Part shown: positions 1 through 22,880 of the stretch, in pieces
Layout of the letters: each line of letters opens with the position of its first letter
Numbering within the stretch: the stretch's first letter is position 1
NCBI RefSeq assembly: GCF_019649055.1
Contig: NW_026570235.1
Location: 1,054,001-1,118,000 of the forward strand
Direction of reading: 5' to 3'
Length of the DNA stretch: 64,000 bases
DNA from: Paramacrobiotus metropolitanus
Taxonomy: Eukaryota; Tardigrada; Eutardigrada; Parachela; Macrobiotidae
Translations under genes and position numbers: made by a program
Notes under the pieces: generated by a model
What the model was told of the DNA's origin: nothing
Databases searched by the model: none
The model's input: the letters and a program-made list of their open reading frames with translations, nothing else

Positions 1-26
1 ATGGTTCCTTAAATGGACTAGGCGGC

Positions 27-5412
<5,386 letters not shown>

Positions 5413-6073
5413 GATCGATCCGTAATAGACCGTAAAGCTAAAATTGTTCCTATATGACTTAATGGTATTTCCCCTGATGTACGTACAATACTCAAAAACA
5501 ATATTGAAATATGGATTGTACACTCTGTAAACTAACGGACTCCAAATGGACAGTGACATGAGCTAGATGGCACGGTAGCATTTGAGTTCGTGAACTGATT
5601 ACAAACATAATAATGTCAAGTTCAATCTATCCGTGTGCTAATATGGCAGTATAGCGGCATGAATGAATCCCTTTTTGCTCTTCTTATCCTGGTCTCGCAT
5701 TCTACAAACTGGAAATAAATTCGCACTCTGACTCCGATGCCTTTAATAACTCATACTCAATAAATTCTTTAATACGATCTTAAATACTCGCATCCTTTGC
5801 AGTAATACCAATAACATCAAACCATAACAATTAACTGAAAGGTACCATAATAGGTGTATCCTCAAAGGAAATCTAGGACCAGTTATGCTCACGGGATACT
5901 GACTGAATACTACAGATCTGCACTATCCACCACCAGATTCCAATTAATTACTACGAGGCGAACTGAAAATCGTCATCGCACATTTTGCAACGAAATGTAG
6001 GCACAAATGCCAGCATCCATTTTCATAACGAAACACAATATATATACACGAAGCCAAATTGCCAATCACTGTT
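5413..6073. other. Otx 3' UTR and convergent intergenic DNA
   Basis: The Otx stop is at 5410-5412. An AATAAA hexamer at 5714-5719 and a second near 5759 are candidate polyadenylation signals for Otx. The convergent GTPBP gene ends at 6074, so the two 3' ends share about 660 bp. No other coding signal seen. Confidence 0.5.
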
Positions 6074-9000
6074 TTATGACAAGGGCACAACAACTTCAAC
6101 GATCCCGAACGCCTTCAACTTCCCATCACGAAAGATGAACTGATCACCCGGCCGCAGACATTCCGGTTGTTTGATGAACTTCAATCCCACACTGGTCGGG
6201 TTAGCAGCCACTCCGCCATTCTACGGAAGCAGAAAATTACCATCAAATACATCTACACTGTGTTTCATTCATCTTCCCATCCGGGAATTTATATTACTAT
6301 GCGCAGGAAGACCTTTATGTTCTCTCTTGTACCTGACTATCGACATGTGCAATCACAGCTGTCTGTCGAATATAACCGCAATGCACCGTTCCCTGGAGGC
6401 CAGCTGAGACCAGTTTCGTGTGCGTGAGAATCCTTAGGACTGCGCTGAATACGTAGCACGGCACCAGCGCCGAGGTAGGATCAGTCAGTACCATGCCCTG
6501 GAAAGAAACAACCGCAGCTGACTCTGGGGAAAAATTGGATCACGCGAATCCAGGTAGCACTTACTCGTCGGATAGGAAACCTTTCGTCTTCCACTACCAA
6601 ACCAACTGCGGCAAACTGGCCGGTTCGTATACTGCAATTACAATACATTTCTGCTAACCTCCGAAAAACTATAGAAAACAAATTCCCCAAAGCAAAAGAC
6701 ACCCCAGGAAACGGATTGTTGTTCCTTTCTTACATTTTGCAGGGAGCATGACTGCGTTGAATGCTTTTTATCCGAGCTTTGGTGTACTGGCCATCGGCTG
6801 TAGGGCCAATAACTAGAAGATCATCAGCAGAGATCGAGCCCCTGCGAAAACCCAGTATCGTGGTAAAGTCAATGCAAAATCACAATGCAACAAAGAAAAA
6901 ATAATGAGGCGTTATGCATACTGAAGATAAATAAGCCAGGCAAACAAATTAATAAAACTTGATCAATCTTAATGTGACAAACACAGGGATACAGAAAGCC
7001 GTATCGATACACGGATGCCATCAAATTGATACATTATGCTGATTTCCATTTTAAAGCGATGGCGAACTCAGGAAAATGCATACAGACATGATAGGGTAAC
7101 GCAAGGCCATTACCTCATTAATATTCCCGTAATAACAATGCCAACACCATCCATTTTATAAGACTTATGTATCTGCCAAAAAATACGGTTAGATACACAA
7201 CAGCGCTTTAGCATAAAATGTAGTAACAGGTGAATGAATGTTAATTACCTGAAATTCTGCGGGCTCCTGCGTCGACAAATCTCTCGATTTGGCGGCCACC
7301 GTGCATGGAAGCATACTGAGAAACTTTGTCAATAAATTCAAATTTTGCCCAGTAACATTTGAGATACTGAATACGGGGATAACGGATTCGCAGGCCAATC
7401 GCAATGCCGCGCCGATACAATCATCTTCCGTTCCAACCGGCAGTAGTGTATTCAGTCCCAAGGCTGACACTTCCAAAGCACTTCGAAGGGATTTCATAAC
7501 CACTGCCAGTCGCGCAGCTTCGCAACAATCTGCTTTCGTTATCACCACGAACACCGGCAGTCGAAGAGCTGCTACCAATGCCAAATATTCCGCGGTGTTC
7601 TGATTGCAATCGCTGAGACCACTGATCACTAACATCACAAAATCTGGCTTCGAAGCCATCAGGCCGGAAATAGTCGAGCGAAAATATTTCTGATGACCGG
7701 CAAGATCCGTAAATCTGCATACCAAAACGAAATTGTCAACATATAAGGTGTTGCATATGCGCAATGCACGCTCTCATTGTTAAAAATGCGTGCCAAAACT
7801 TACGTAATGAGCTTGAACGACTGCTGAAAAATCTGTTCGGGCGTGTCCGAAATACTGTAGTTAACCACCTGAAGAAAATTAGTCGACAATCAAAATCAGT
7901 TTTAGAAAAACAGTAAATGAGTTTTCTTATGAGCAAAAATCCTTACAATACTTATTAAGCAGGAAATCGTGGTAAACATGTTGTTACAATATTCCTTCAC
8001 ACGGCTTTTACCGTGGAAAAGTGGGATAGAATTGCAGACTACGTGCTCACTGCCCAGCTATCGCGCTGTGAAACTGTCCAACGTAATGTTCATGTTTTAA
8101 CTTCTTAGTAAATACTAAAACTTTTTAGTAAATAGTATAAATAGTAATAATAGAGTTAACGAAAAATCCGCAGAACTCGACAAACTTTCTCTACTGTTCC
8201 TGTTTCAGAATATCGAACAAAATTGATAATTCATAACCTATGCAAAAAATCCAGCATTACCAAGAAAAAACTAACTATGCAAAGGAGTCCAGTATTACCT
8301 GACCGTTTGTTGAAAACCCGATCATTTCCCGACACACGCTTGACGTCCGCCCGGTCTGAATTTCATGAGGATGTTGAAAAAGATTCAACCTTGCTTTTCC
8401 GCGACCGTTATCCAGTTCTCCAGACGAAAGAACACCGATTGTTGTACTTTTCCCACTGTCAACCGCTCCCAGAACGGAGATTCGAAAGTCCACAAACTGG
8501 ATTACAGCAGCGTTATATATTTTCTTTTTCCATACATGTCATCTGTACACTGTTACCTCATCTGGATCATCTGGAGTCTGACGAAGCATTACTTCGGCAA
8601 TTCGCTTTCCATTATGAATGAACTCTTGTATCAACAGAATCTCTGCCCCCAAACTGTAACATATACAAACCATAATTACACACATGAAATATACGCAACC
8701 AAACAACAAAAAGACTGAAACTGCTGCGATATAGATTGCTAATTAGGCAACATACTCTTGTTGTCTTGCAGTAATCACTTACAGTAATGAGTAATCATAC
8801 TAATTTCAATCAAATGCAAGCAAGTTAACGCCACCAGAATAAAATGTAATAAAATGTGCAAAACTGGGAAGCTTTGCCAAATGCAATCCAATTTAACCAA
8901 ATATTATCCCGATGCACAGAAATTTGAAATCACACGATGCATAAAAATCAAATCACTGTTTATCTGAAAATTTGCAATAGAAGTGAAATACTTTTTTGCC

Positions 9001-9532
9001 ATCTGACTGATGGTCGACAATGATGCCTCCATCTCTTCGTCGCTCAACCCCACCAGCTTCCCATCGTCGCCCACACCGATTTCGTAGATGGCTTCTCCCA
9101 GACCCTCTCGTAATCGCCATTTCAGCTGCGAAGTCAGGTGTTGCAGGCGGGTATCATTAGCGGGAACGAGCTTGAGCTGTCACGAACAAAACCACATTAT
9201 ACTAACCAACCACAAAATGCACGAACATTACTCACCTTATATTCGATGTTGCCCAGAGGAGGCTACAAAATAATCATAAAAAATTGAAAATAAATGCAAC
9301 CACGAAGCGACGTGAATATGACGGTACCTCAGGCGGCAATTGTCCATTTACGACGGGAAAATGGAACCCCAACTGGGCCACTTCAGGCACATCGAGGGTC
9401 TGCAATCGACAACAACCGCTCACTTAACATATCAACAAACACATTTAGAATGCAGAAAACCACAAATATACGAAATACAGCTGCATTCCGCTCAATCCAC
9501 TTCACCTGCACACGTTCCTCTTTCATAACCAT
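6074..9532 (-). CDS. GTPBP2: GTPBP1/GTPBP2-family translational GTPase
   Basis: Thirteen exons join in frame to about 560 residues: 9532-9506, 9399-9328, 9262-9236, 9176-8992, 8653-8557, 8496-8299, 7868-7804, 7714-7249, 7172-7114, 6841-6734, 6631-6565, 6497-6333 and 6220-6074. Family landmarks in order: MKWRLREGLGEAIYEIG-like stretch (here LKWRLREGLGEAIYEIG), P-loop GAVDSGKST, ELDNGRGKARLNLF, HEIQTGRTSS, G3 DLAGH, G4 TKAD, ISNVTG, then the C-terminal beta-barrels including GTVHCGYIRQTA. ARLNLF and HEIQ-GRTSS resemble GTPBP2 more than GTPBP1, so the paralogue name is tentative; a single ancestral-type gene is possible. GTPBP1/2 are cytoplasmic GTPases linked to ribosome rescue and mRNA surveillance. 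Several introns are under 100 nt. The start (ATG 9532, or 9526) lies in a 27-nt exon and is the least certain part. Confidence 0.9.
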
Positions 9533-10539
9533 TACGGATCAGGTTTAACAAAACGAAACAAATCTAACCTTATTACAATTGTGTACTACAAAGCGAAAAA
9601 TGCTAAATGTTTAAAAAATGCTACAACAATGAAACCCAGTCAGAAACAGCGGAGCGGAAAAGATATGACGACATCGTGTCTCATTTTAACGCAGATCTTT
9701 TTCGCTGTGCGATAAGATCAAAAGTGCGTATTTAGTGAGTTGTGACACATCCTATTTTATAAAGGGAAAAGCAAATTAGTCAACATTACTGATTACTTCG
9801 TCAAACGCTCATTTTCTGGTTATGATTAATTTTCATTAATGTAAAAACCATCAAGAACACAAAACACCAACACATCCCAGTTATATATTTCCAGATTTTA
9901 TTAGAAATAACTACACACTGGTGACACTGGATATAAACAACTAACGCTAAAATGCTTGTGCCATATCTCATGATGTCATTTTCGTGCAAGAACTTATTGT
10001 TAGAAAGAGTTTAAGAAGGATAAAAAGGGAAGGATAAAAACTACTGTAAGACTGTAACTCAAACTAACCAGTAAAATACGAGCAACTTACCATTTATGAA
10101 TTATTGTTCTCTCGTTTTGGTGTGATCGTCGCGACAATACTTAATGGAACTCCCAACGAAAATCAAGAAAATTCGAATCCCAGGCCTCGGCCCAACTAGT
10201 TCAGTTTTCTCGTTCCAATGCTGTTCTCATTAAGACACTTTCCACAACCACAACAAACGCTCAGTTTGAATGACTTTCAAATCGCCCTTTTCCAGCTGAC
10301 TGCGGTTAACGAATGTTGGTGCTATTTTCGGATCCAGTCAGCCAGAATCCAGATCCGCCCAGAATACTGTTGGAAACGTGCAGCACCAACAACCGCAGGC
10401 TTGGTTCAAAAATATTCTACAACGAGAAACTTAATTGATAACAAAATACAAATAATTAATCCGCTTCGAAAATGGAACACCAAATGAACAGCATTCGCAA
10501 TTTTATAGTGCAGAAAAGCACAACGTATGTACGAGGTTA
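9533..10539. other. Intergenic/upstream of GTPBP gene
   Basis: No coding signal recognised. This is the presumed 5' region of the GTPBP gene and may contain untranslated exons. The open frames here are short and show no family features. Confidence 0.4.
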
Positions 10540-10773
10540 GGGGGCATCCATAAATTACGTACGCAGAAAACCACGCTTTTTTCACCCCTTCCCCCCCCCC
10601 CCTTGGTAGCGGTTCGTCACGTTTGCTTGACCCCTCCCCCCAGGTTCGCTCAATCGTAATACATGGAGCTGACCACCCCCTCCCCCTGGGTTCGCCGGGG
10701 CCGTCACAGCTTGTCACATTTTTTGGACCCGTCCCTCCCTGGTTCGCTGCGCACGTAATTTATGGATCCCCCC
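10540..10773. mobile_element. 234-bp MITE, PIF/Harbinger-like
   Basis: The left end begins GGGGGCATCCATAAATTACG and the right end is its inverted copy (CGTAATTTATGGATCCCCCC), giving about 24 bp of terminal inverted repeat with one or two mismatches. TTA flanks both ends (10537-10539 and 10774-10776), a 3-bp target duplication typical of PIF/Harbinger elements. The interior is C-rich, with repeated CC(T)CCC...GGTTCGC subunits, and encodes nothing. Superfamily assignment rests only on the TTA duplication and G-run termini. Confidence 0.7.
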
Positions 10774-13506
10774 TTAAAGACTTGTATCGTAGTTTGTATC
10801 GTATCGTAGTCGTAGGTATTGTATCGTAGTTTTTGTTCTGCTATGGAGTATGGACGTGTGTACAGTACCAGTACGTTCAAAAGTCTCACCAGTCAGTACG
10901 GTTCAAAAATACGGTCGTACGCGCTTCACGTAACAAGCGCCCGGGAACCTTTTCATATTATCGGAACAACAATCCAGTGCCTGAAAACTTGTTTTTATAG
11001 TGCGTGGGCTCTCGTAAGTATATGATGTGTTTAATTTTATTCGTGTGATGCAATCTTGTTTTTACAATTACTTGTACAATTATATCTACACATATAGTGC
11101 TGTAATCGGCCAACGTTTCAAGAATATGTAATTGTACCACATTGCTATTATTTTATTTGTTTTAATTTAACCACATAAAGCAGCTACAGAGTAGAAGTTT
11201 TTGGTATCGCCAGCTGAGCTGTCTAATATAATGACGTCAGCGCGCGTCACCTAAAGGGTTCAGCAAAAGGAATTCGACTTTTAGGTATTTAAATAAGTAC
11301 ACTAGTTATCGTTATCACAGATTCACAGTACATTTTTTCGAAATTTACACGTAAATACATACACCACCACGCTGCGTCGAAGTCTCGAAGACGGTTCTGA
11401 CCGTTCTCGACGTCGTAAAGGTACAGTACTTATGGTTAGTACTAGCCGTTTTCGAAACAACCAGCCGAATAAAGCAATTGCAAAGTACGGCTGTGTTTTT
11501 TCACATGTGATAAGTATTGCCGGCCTAATTCTGTTATGAATCATATCGTAGAAGTCTAGAATGATGCAATAAAAAGGGAAGCTGATGCAATCTCACCAGA
11601 GCAAAATTATTTTCGCTGCGGGTTAGTAAACGTTACTGCCCAACTGGATAAATTACAACAGGAAAAACCACAACGAATCATCTTTTTCAAGACCAGTTAT
11701 TTGTGGATACTGATTTTTTCGCTCGTCATGAATTAGTAAACCGCAGAAGGACTGTTTAAAAAGATAAGAACAAATCGAGGCAAGCACATGCTGCCTACTA
11801 TCTATCACATTCGCAAACTTAATCATCAGGTTCATAACCTTGAATTTTATTTATGACGTTATGGGTCGAAGTCCAATGACTTCATCCAAAATACCATACA
11901 TCTCTTCAGCCTGTAGTCAAAATTTCAAAAATACTAGAACTACGAGCATTAAAATTAATGAGCTAAAGGGATATGTACGAGTACATCTCGTGACCTGCTA
12001 CATTCACTTCTTTTCAATTGCAGAAACTGGGGATTTGATGAAAACAGTAGCTAATTAAAAAAATGTCTGTCTGGTTTAACTATCAGAACTAACTCACCTA
12101 ATTTCTAAGGATTCATCCCTCGAAGCATCCGGTGAAATCAGAAATTGACAACAAATAATAAGTGACATCGCCGGTAGTACACGTTGTATCGCAAAGTGGG
12201 GTAAAGGGTAAACTCGAGCAGTATGTAGTCTGGACCCACGGTCAGCAAAACGCGGCACTTTTTATTATTTTCGCTGGTCGCATATCAAATACTGTTATCC
12301 AATTAAATTAATAACAGATTTCTGGAATGAGTAAGAGTTTTGTTTAATCCTCACAATCCCGAAATGTACATATACGTTTTCCATCAGGCAATTAAATTAC
12401 TGTACGAGTGGTACAAATTAAAGGGAAGCAGCAAAAATCACGTTTCAACTTTTCAAGCTGGCACGCGAAATGCCCATTAAATGTTTGGCGTATTAATCGT
12501 AATTTCGTTAGTGAATTTTAACGCAAGTCAATCCAGTTTGATTTGATAGCGGTGAAAAAAATGATACTGATATGATCAACATTCGACACTGAATCTGGTT
12601 GAAAGTTTTTTCCGAATATGACAGAGCTATACATAATACAAGTAATTTCAGGAAATTTGCTGAATGCTGCCGGCAGCGGTCGAAGCAGCCATAGACCGAA
12701 CTTTCGAAGCCGGAAGTAGTAGCAGACGGTGTCCCTCTTGAAGTTGCAACTGAGTGTTTTAAAAACGCTTGTTCAGGTGCCATGTCAGATTTCTGTACCG
12801 CTTGCATATATCTACCATGTCAACCGACTATCACTCACGTACGTTCTGAAATCAATTTGTAAATGATTCGCCTTCGAACCTTCTAGCTCCCTTAATTTTA
12901 ACTTAATCACGTTGCAGACCTGTCGCAAATACTGTTGCGTGTACACTGCCACGCTGGGTCTGACTGCCTAATCTACTTTTTATTCACGGCAGATTGTTCA
13001 GGTACCTGGAGGCTGGAAGTACAGTAATTTAAATTTCATCCACTGGAACTACAGAGCCATTCAGAACAGCTCGCTTGAATCGAAAAAGATGACATTGAGA
13101 TTGGGGCTTACAATCGAAAGTATTTATTTTTACGGAAACAGAAAACGGTATCCGGCCACCTTCAAACCAATATTTTATTACGGTCGCAATGCCTAAAAAT
13201 AAAGCAATGGGGCACGAAAGCGTCGGTAAACCAAAGCCACACTCAATGGGCAAAAAGGAATCGCTGGAAAACCATGGAGAGCATATAGCAAAATAATTAC
13301 AAAGCAGGTTGCTATTATATTAAAATATTGACAATTCCGTAAGAAATAATGAACAATTGTCCTGTTCAGACAGCCGATGTCATTATTCCTCTATCAGATG
13401 AAAGTATTAAAAAGGCGCAAAACAATCGTCGAAGACTCGGTCATATGAAGAGCCGTGGTGACGATGTTAGTCGGATATGGAAGATCGAACAGCTGTGACA
13501 CATTCG
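10774..13506. other. Intergenic region between MITE and PP1 gene
   Basis: AT-rich with a short TCGTAG/TTGTATCG-type simple repeat around 10785-10835. No exon with family similarity was found on either strand. It includes the PP1 3' UTR region below 13507. Confidence 0.4.
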
Positions 13507-17908
<4,402 letters not shown>

Positions 17909-19566
17909 TCCTGCAGATGACGGCTAAAAGCCCGTAAAAATTCTAATAATAATTACGCTGAAGCGATAATTGTGAGAAACAGTAGAGAAAAGAGATGGAT
18001 CACAGATAAACGTGAAGAGAAGGTGTCAATTGGCGAACCTACGACCGAAACCCCAAAATTGCGGAAATTTCACAAACTGAAATACTCAAGTGGCGTCGAG
18101 TTAAAAAACGCTAGAGATCTGCTCGCTTCAAAACACAGTTTAGAGGGCGACACTGTCGCTCACTCGTCCTCTGATAACTAAGCTCTGAATCGTAAGGGCA
18201 TCGTATGGACTACAGACTGCATGGCTTGGTGCAAGCTCTCTCCTCAGGCTTTTGTCAACCGGAAGTTCTGAGCCCGGGTTGACCGATCAGTGCACCGTGG
18301 AGGCTGGATTTTTGCCAGGAAATTTTGGAATGCCGTACCGTACTTGAATTCCCCAAAGCCAAAGGCGCATTCTTTTCACAAGTTGCAACTACACTTTATG
18401 GAGTGCCGCAATGCAGCGGAACTTTCTGCGCATGTATTTATGATACCGTATGGCGTATTGTACAGTACTACGAATACCGCTAACAGCATACTAGCCACCG
18501 AAAGGTCCGTATTATTTAAATTGTAAGTAAGTACTGCTGTTTCTTTTCGGAACAGCGAAATAGGAGCTGCAAGTCGTTGGAATACGTTGAAATCTGGGAT
18601 ATTCTAGAGTGCGAGTCCTGTTCTCCCCCAGAAGACAGCGATCACTGCTAATAAATTAAAGATTCCTTCTACTTTAATTCTATTATTACAGTAATAATTA
18701 TCACTTATTAATTTAAGTTATTATTGTACGCATATCAGATTTATTCAACGCACTTAACGTACTTACTACTTAGTAAGTACTAAGTAGTACTTAGTACTTA
18801 CTCCGGTTATTCAATTATTTACTTAACTGAATATTAAAGGTTAATTGAATATTAAAGGTTTGATTACTGCACTTACTTTTATTTATTACATTACAGTATT
18901 TACAGCCGTAAATTTGTTGCACTGTATACTGCAGGCCTGCCGGTGGTGCAGAATATTTTCTCTTTGAAGTACGTAGTTTAGTACAGTAGTTTAGCTGACC
19001 GATGATAGTTGCAGGCTGCAGGGTATCTTCACTTAACTGCAGGGGTTAAGTGAAGATACCCTGCAGGCTGCAACTTGCAGCCATCAGTTCCCTCGCAAGT
19101 TATGTTACACACATTCCCTCGTACTTGGAATAATATTGTCACATTTCAGAAATGTGACCAGTAGCGCACCTGGCTACCCTTTTCGTAACTACTCGTACCG
19201 CCGGTACCATTAAACTGGGCAGGGCATCGTGGCGGGACGTGGCCAAGCATTTTATCGCCACTGCAAAATTTTTCAAAAACTTATAAGCTGCGTTTGAATC
19301 TTACTTATAACCGAAAGCTACTGCAATTTAGTCAGTAGATTGTTCCCCAGAACAACGTCTGAAGTTCGCTGAATTTCGGCATCAGAATTTATACAATATT
19401 TTTGTATATGGAAAAACATACGAGAAACAAATCCCCTTCAAGTTCACAGGTCATTTGTACATCCCACAGAAAACGATCGATCTCTAGAACTCATGCATCG
19501 TTTGTTAATCCATCGAGTCGTATTCAATTTACAACTAAGTAAAACTACAAAATATACGTAGGTATT
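17909..19566. other. Intergenic between PP1 5' end and TTC8 3' end
   Basis: No coding exon recognised. Holds a TACT/AGTA-rich palindromic simple repeat around 18765-18805 and the strong inverted repeat listed at 19008-19074. The PP1 promoter should lie near 17909-18100. Confidence 0.4.
19008..19074. repeat. 30-bp near-perfect inverted repeat (hairpin)
   Basis: The left arm 19008-19037 (GTTGCAGGCTGCAGGGTATC...) and right arm 19045-19074 are reverse complements at 29 of 30 positions with a 7-nt loop. It lies about 490 bp beyond the TTC8 stop. It could be a remnant of a foldback element or a structured RNA; no precursor-RNA evidence is available. Confidence 0.7.
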
Positions 19567-22500
19567 TCATAAAGCGTTGACTTCTGCCTGCAAGCGAAAA
19601 AGTACATCTTTAATATCCTTGTCCCACTGGCCCAGACCGCTTGGATTATCGTGAGCCAGGATAGCGTTTTTCAACGCGTTGTCGAAATCGCCCAGATCTT
19701 CGTAGCAGATACTGAGGTTGTAAAATATTTCATGCGATGCATCTTCTTTGGTTGAAGCTGTAATGCTGGCGTTGAACAAGGTAACTGCCTTTTGACGGTC
19801 TCCCTCATTATAGGCTAGTTGACCTAATGCCGCCAAAGCCTCCGCATTGCTGGGACTGCAGGATACAGCAAGCCGGAAGCATCGCTTGGCGTATTCCATT
19901 TCGCCACTGCATATGCAGATATATCCCAGATTGTAATACAAATCGCCCAGCTGATCTTTATTGGCCATGGCGAAAGTGCTTTCGAAAGCTTGCCACATCT
20001 ATCAGTTATGGTTAATACAGTTACTGCGAGATCGTAATATTTCTACAAACTGCAAGCCGAAGCATGAAAAAGAATTTATAATTCCAAAACAGCAGGTGCT
20101 GTACCATGGCCAGTACTGATATCAAAGCTTTATGAGCGTTTACAAACTTACGGTAAAATTGTACGTAAACAATTGCAAATACTCAAAATCTTAATAATTA
20201 ATCACATGAAATAGCTGAGAACAATTACATATTTAAAAATAAAAAAAACAAAACGGCTATCGTTATAAGTTTGCACAAACGCATTAGTGACTGCGAAAAT
20301 ACAGTACTTTGTAGTTTTCTCCGGAGCGGACTGACACCAGTTGGCAGTCGGTTAAACTAGAATAATTACAAAGACTAGTCTTTGAAGACTAGTCTTTGTA
20401 CACTATTTAGTTTTTAGTTTACGGCTTGTTTTCGTCCGGTCTATGGAAAAAGTCTGTAACCAAAATGTTACACGATTCTGATTCGCACATTTTAGGGGGA
20501 TGGTTTAGCACAGCACAAGCATCAAGTTACACAAAGGAAGATACTGTAAGGGACTATCTAAAAACTACGTTCCCGAAAATTCGTTCTGTACGTAGTTTGT
20601 GTATGGTCCCTAACTGTACCGTTAATTACAAATTTATAGTACACGAATAATACGTAATTTGCACAGCGAGTCCGCGACGGAATGTTTTCGCTGTCTGCGA
20701 AGCAGACAAGAAAACGCCACTTCGTGTTTTTCAGTAGTATATTTTGTGTACTCGTACTCCTACCAAGTCCATCTGGTGACTGACAAAGCAGCACATTCCA
20801 ACGTTGATGAAAACCTCCGGGCTGTGGGCACCCATTTGCAAGATTCTCCTGTGAAAATATAAACACCAGTTTTTTTTCTTTTTTACAGCGGAGGTTCTCT
20901 GTAAACGGTTACAAAGTAAGAACAGGCCCCTTAGCTTCTCGACCTTTGCGAATAATTTTGCTTCTTTCGTTAAAGTCTGCGTTGTGGACCCCAGAGCAAA
21001 AATGGCAAGTAGTAAGTCTTATTAACACTATGCCCAAGACAAGCCGATAAACAGCACCCCGACTCTACAAAGTCTGACGGCAGCAAAAAGTTTCTTGCAT
21101 AGAAGTGGCACTAAAAAACCAACAATATAATTTGTGATGTCATGAATGTTTTGTGATTGGAAAATTGGTGGTATAGTGTAACTCTAAGTGCGCGTGATAT
21201 CCTAGCGCAGACTTTGCGGAACAGTCTTGACCTTTCATCATACTGGGAACAGATTTGGACAGCGGAATAGCCCTCGTTCATATCTATATAAATTTATATA
21301 CATGTACGGTGTACCGATTTTTATGCACTGGATTGAAATTAAACTTGCATCAATATGCCTCTCGAGTATAAACAGGACATACCTACGTTTGCAGGGTAAA
21401 CATATTTATTGCTATACGAAAAACCGTTACAACTGCGCAAATACTTTTATATTGAGGGCGTAGGAATTACGCTTCAGTTTGGGGCAGCTGTCAAACAAAA
21501 CCAGTATCGTTTCGTATTTACGCAGAAACCGGTGTTGCAGTAAAACGTACTCGTATGCAAATTAAAGATGGTGCAGCATGTCTGCTGTACATACCTGTAA
21601 TAACGCAGAGCGAGCTCTGGCTGATCCGCATAGTAATTCTCCATCCCGACGCATGCCAGCGCCTCAAAATTCATTGCATCGATTTTCAGGGCATCGCGGT
21701 AGTAGAGACTGGAATTGGTTAAGTCATCCATATCTTCCAGTATCCTGGCGGCACCGATTAGCATGGCTGGTTCCATGGGAAATGTCAGCCGACCCTGAAA
21801 AGCACATCATGACCGGCGCGCGCATAATATGCAAATTCTACTTGAAACCAGGAAGCACATCGCATAGATGGAGAATCAAACAACACCAAGGCACCAACAC
21901 TCTTATAGGTTTCGATAGCCTGTATGGGCAGATCAATCTTCGCATAAATCTTTGCCAGATATAGGAAGTGTTCAGGATGTGCTTGGAGTTTCATGGCTTC
22001 TCGAATGTCCTTTTCCGCTTCTCGATACAGGGCCAGTCGATAATGACAGAGCGCACTGAATAAAAGAGTGCAGGAAGTCACATTAGCCCGTCGAAGTGTG
22101 CCAGTTCAAGGACGGGAAATTACCGTGCTCGATGCCACCACCAGTCTTTATCATCCACTTGAACACCCTCATTAGCCATCTGCAGACCCATCGATGTTTC
22201 ATGATCGTGATAGAAAATATACTCAAACAGCGCCTTCGCGAGGTACTTCTTCTGTGAGTATTTAGTGAGGTTCAGTCGGGAAAGATTTATAAATGGACCG
22301 TTAGGCGATGTAATCATGGATGCCGTACCTAATTCGACGCAAGAAATTTACTTGACTGCGTAAGAAACTGGGAAACCACATACCAATGGTAGTGCCTGCC
22401 ACTGCCTAGTATTCTAACTTGTAACAGATGTACAAGTAATTCAGTTTTTCACATGCCTTGTCTGAGCATCCGGCCAATTTTCGCACTCAACGGCTGACCA

Positions 22501-22880
22501 CTCACCGCCCTGCCGGTGGTCACTTTACCCAGCCCTGTTACCGTGCGACTGGACGGTCGCAGCATTCCGCTGACAGGTCGACCCGTGCGTCGCGACATCG
22601 GTCGGGCTCCGGCTCCCGGTCCAGGCTTGGCTGTCTGGCGCAGCGAAGTGCCTGGTTTGGGATTGGCGGCCATGGCGCTTTCATCCATCAGCTGATCCAC
22701 AGCGCCATCGTACTCCATTTCGTACTCGTCAATGTACACTTGCTGGGTAAGGGCACGCATCTTCAGGGTCCAGGCTGCTTCGTCCTGGGGGTTCCTCTCC
22801 AGGAGAGCTGTGGTGATTTTGTTGACGTCATCGTACTTGCGCATATCAAACAGCCGAAGACACACGAAAAGAGGATCCAT
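19567..22880 (-). CDS. TTC8: Tetratricopeptide repeat protein 8 (BBS8), BBSome subunit
   Basis: Six exons give 500 residues: 22880-22457, 22328-22124, 22055-21899, 21794-21595, 20848-20764 and 19998-19567. TTC8 landmarks: NPQDEAAWTLKMRALTQQVY, the low-complexity PGTSLR / GRPVSG / RPSSRT block, TASMITSPNGPFINLSRLNL, KALFEYIF, DWWWHRA, YREAEKD, then TPR repeats with SDQPELALRYYRR-like and YYNLGY. Length matches the family (about 515). The BBSome carries membrane cargo at the cilium base. Start at 22880 chosen because MDPLF aligns with the family start, although the frame is open further upstream. Intron 1 uses a GC donor (AAG|GCATGT); every in-frame GT alternative gives a stop. The intron 3 donor (AGT|GTTGGT) is weak. 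Confidence 0.93.
20368..20398. repeat. Short perfect palindrome in TTC8 intron 5
   Basis: ACAAAGACTAGTC and its reverse complement are separated by 6 nt. It is intronic, in the gap between the 20764 and 19998 exon edges. Confidence 0.6.

Noticed and set aside
10406-10889. Overlapping open frames across the C-rich region
   Set aside because: They are by-products of the non-coding MITE; no protein similarity and no start context.
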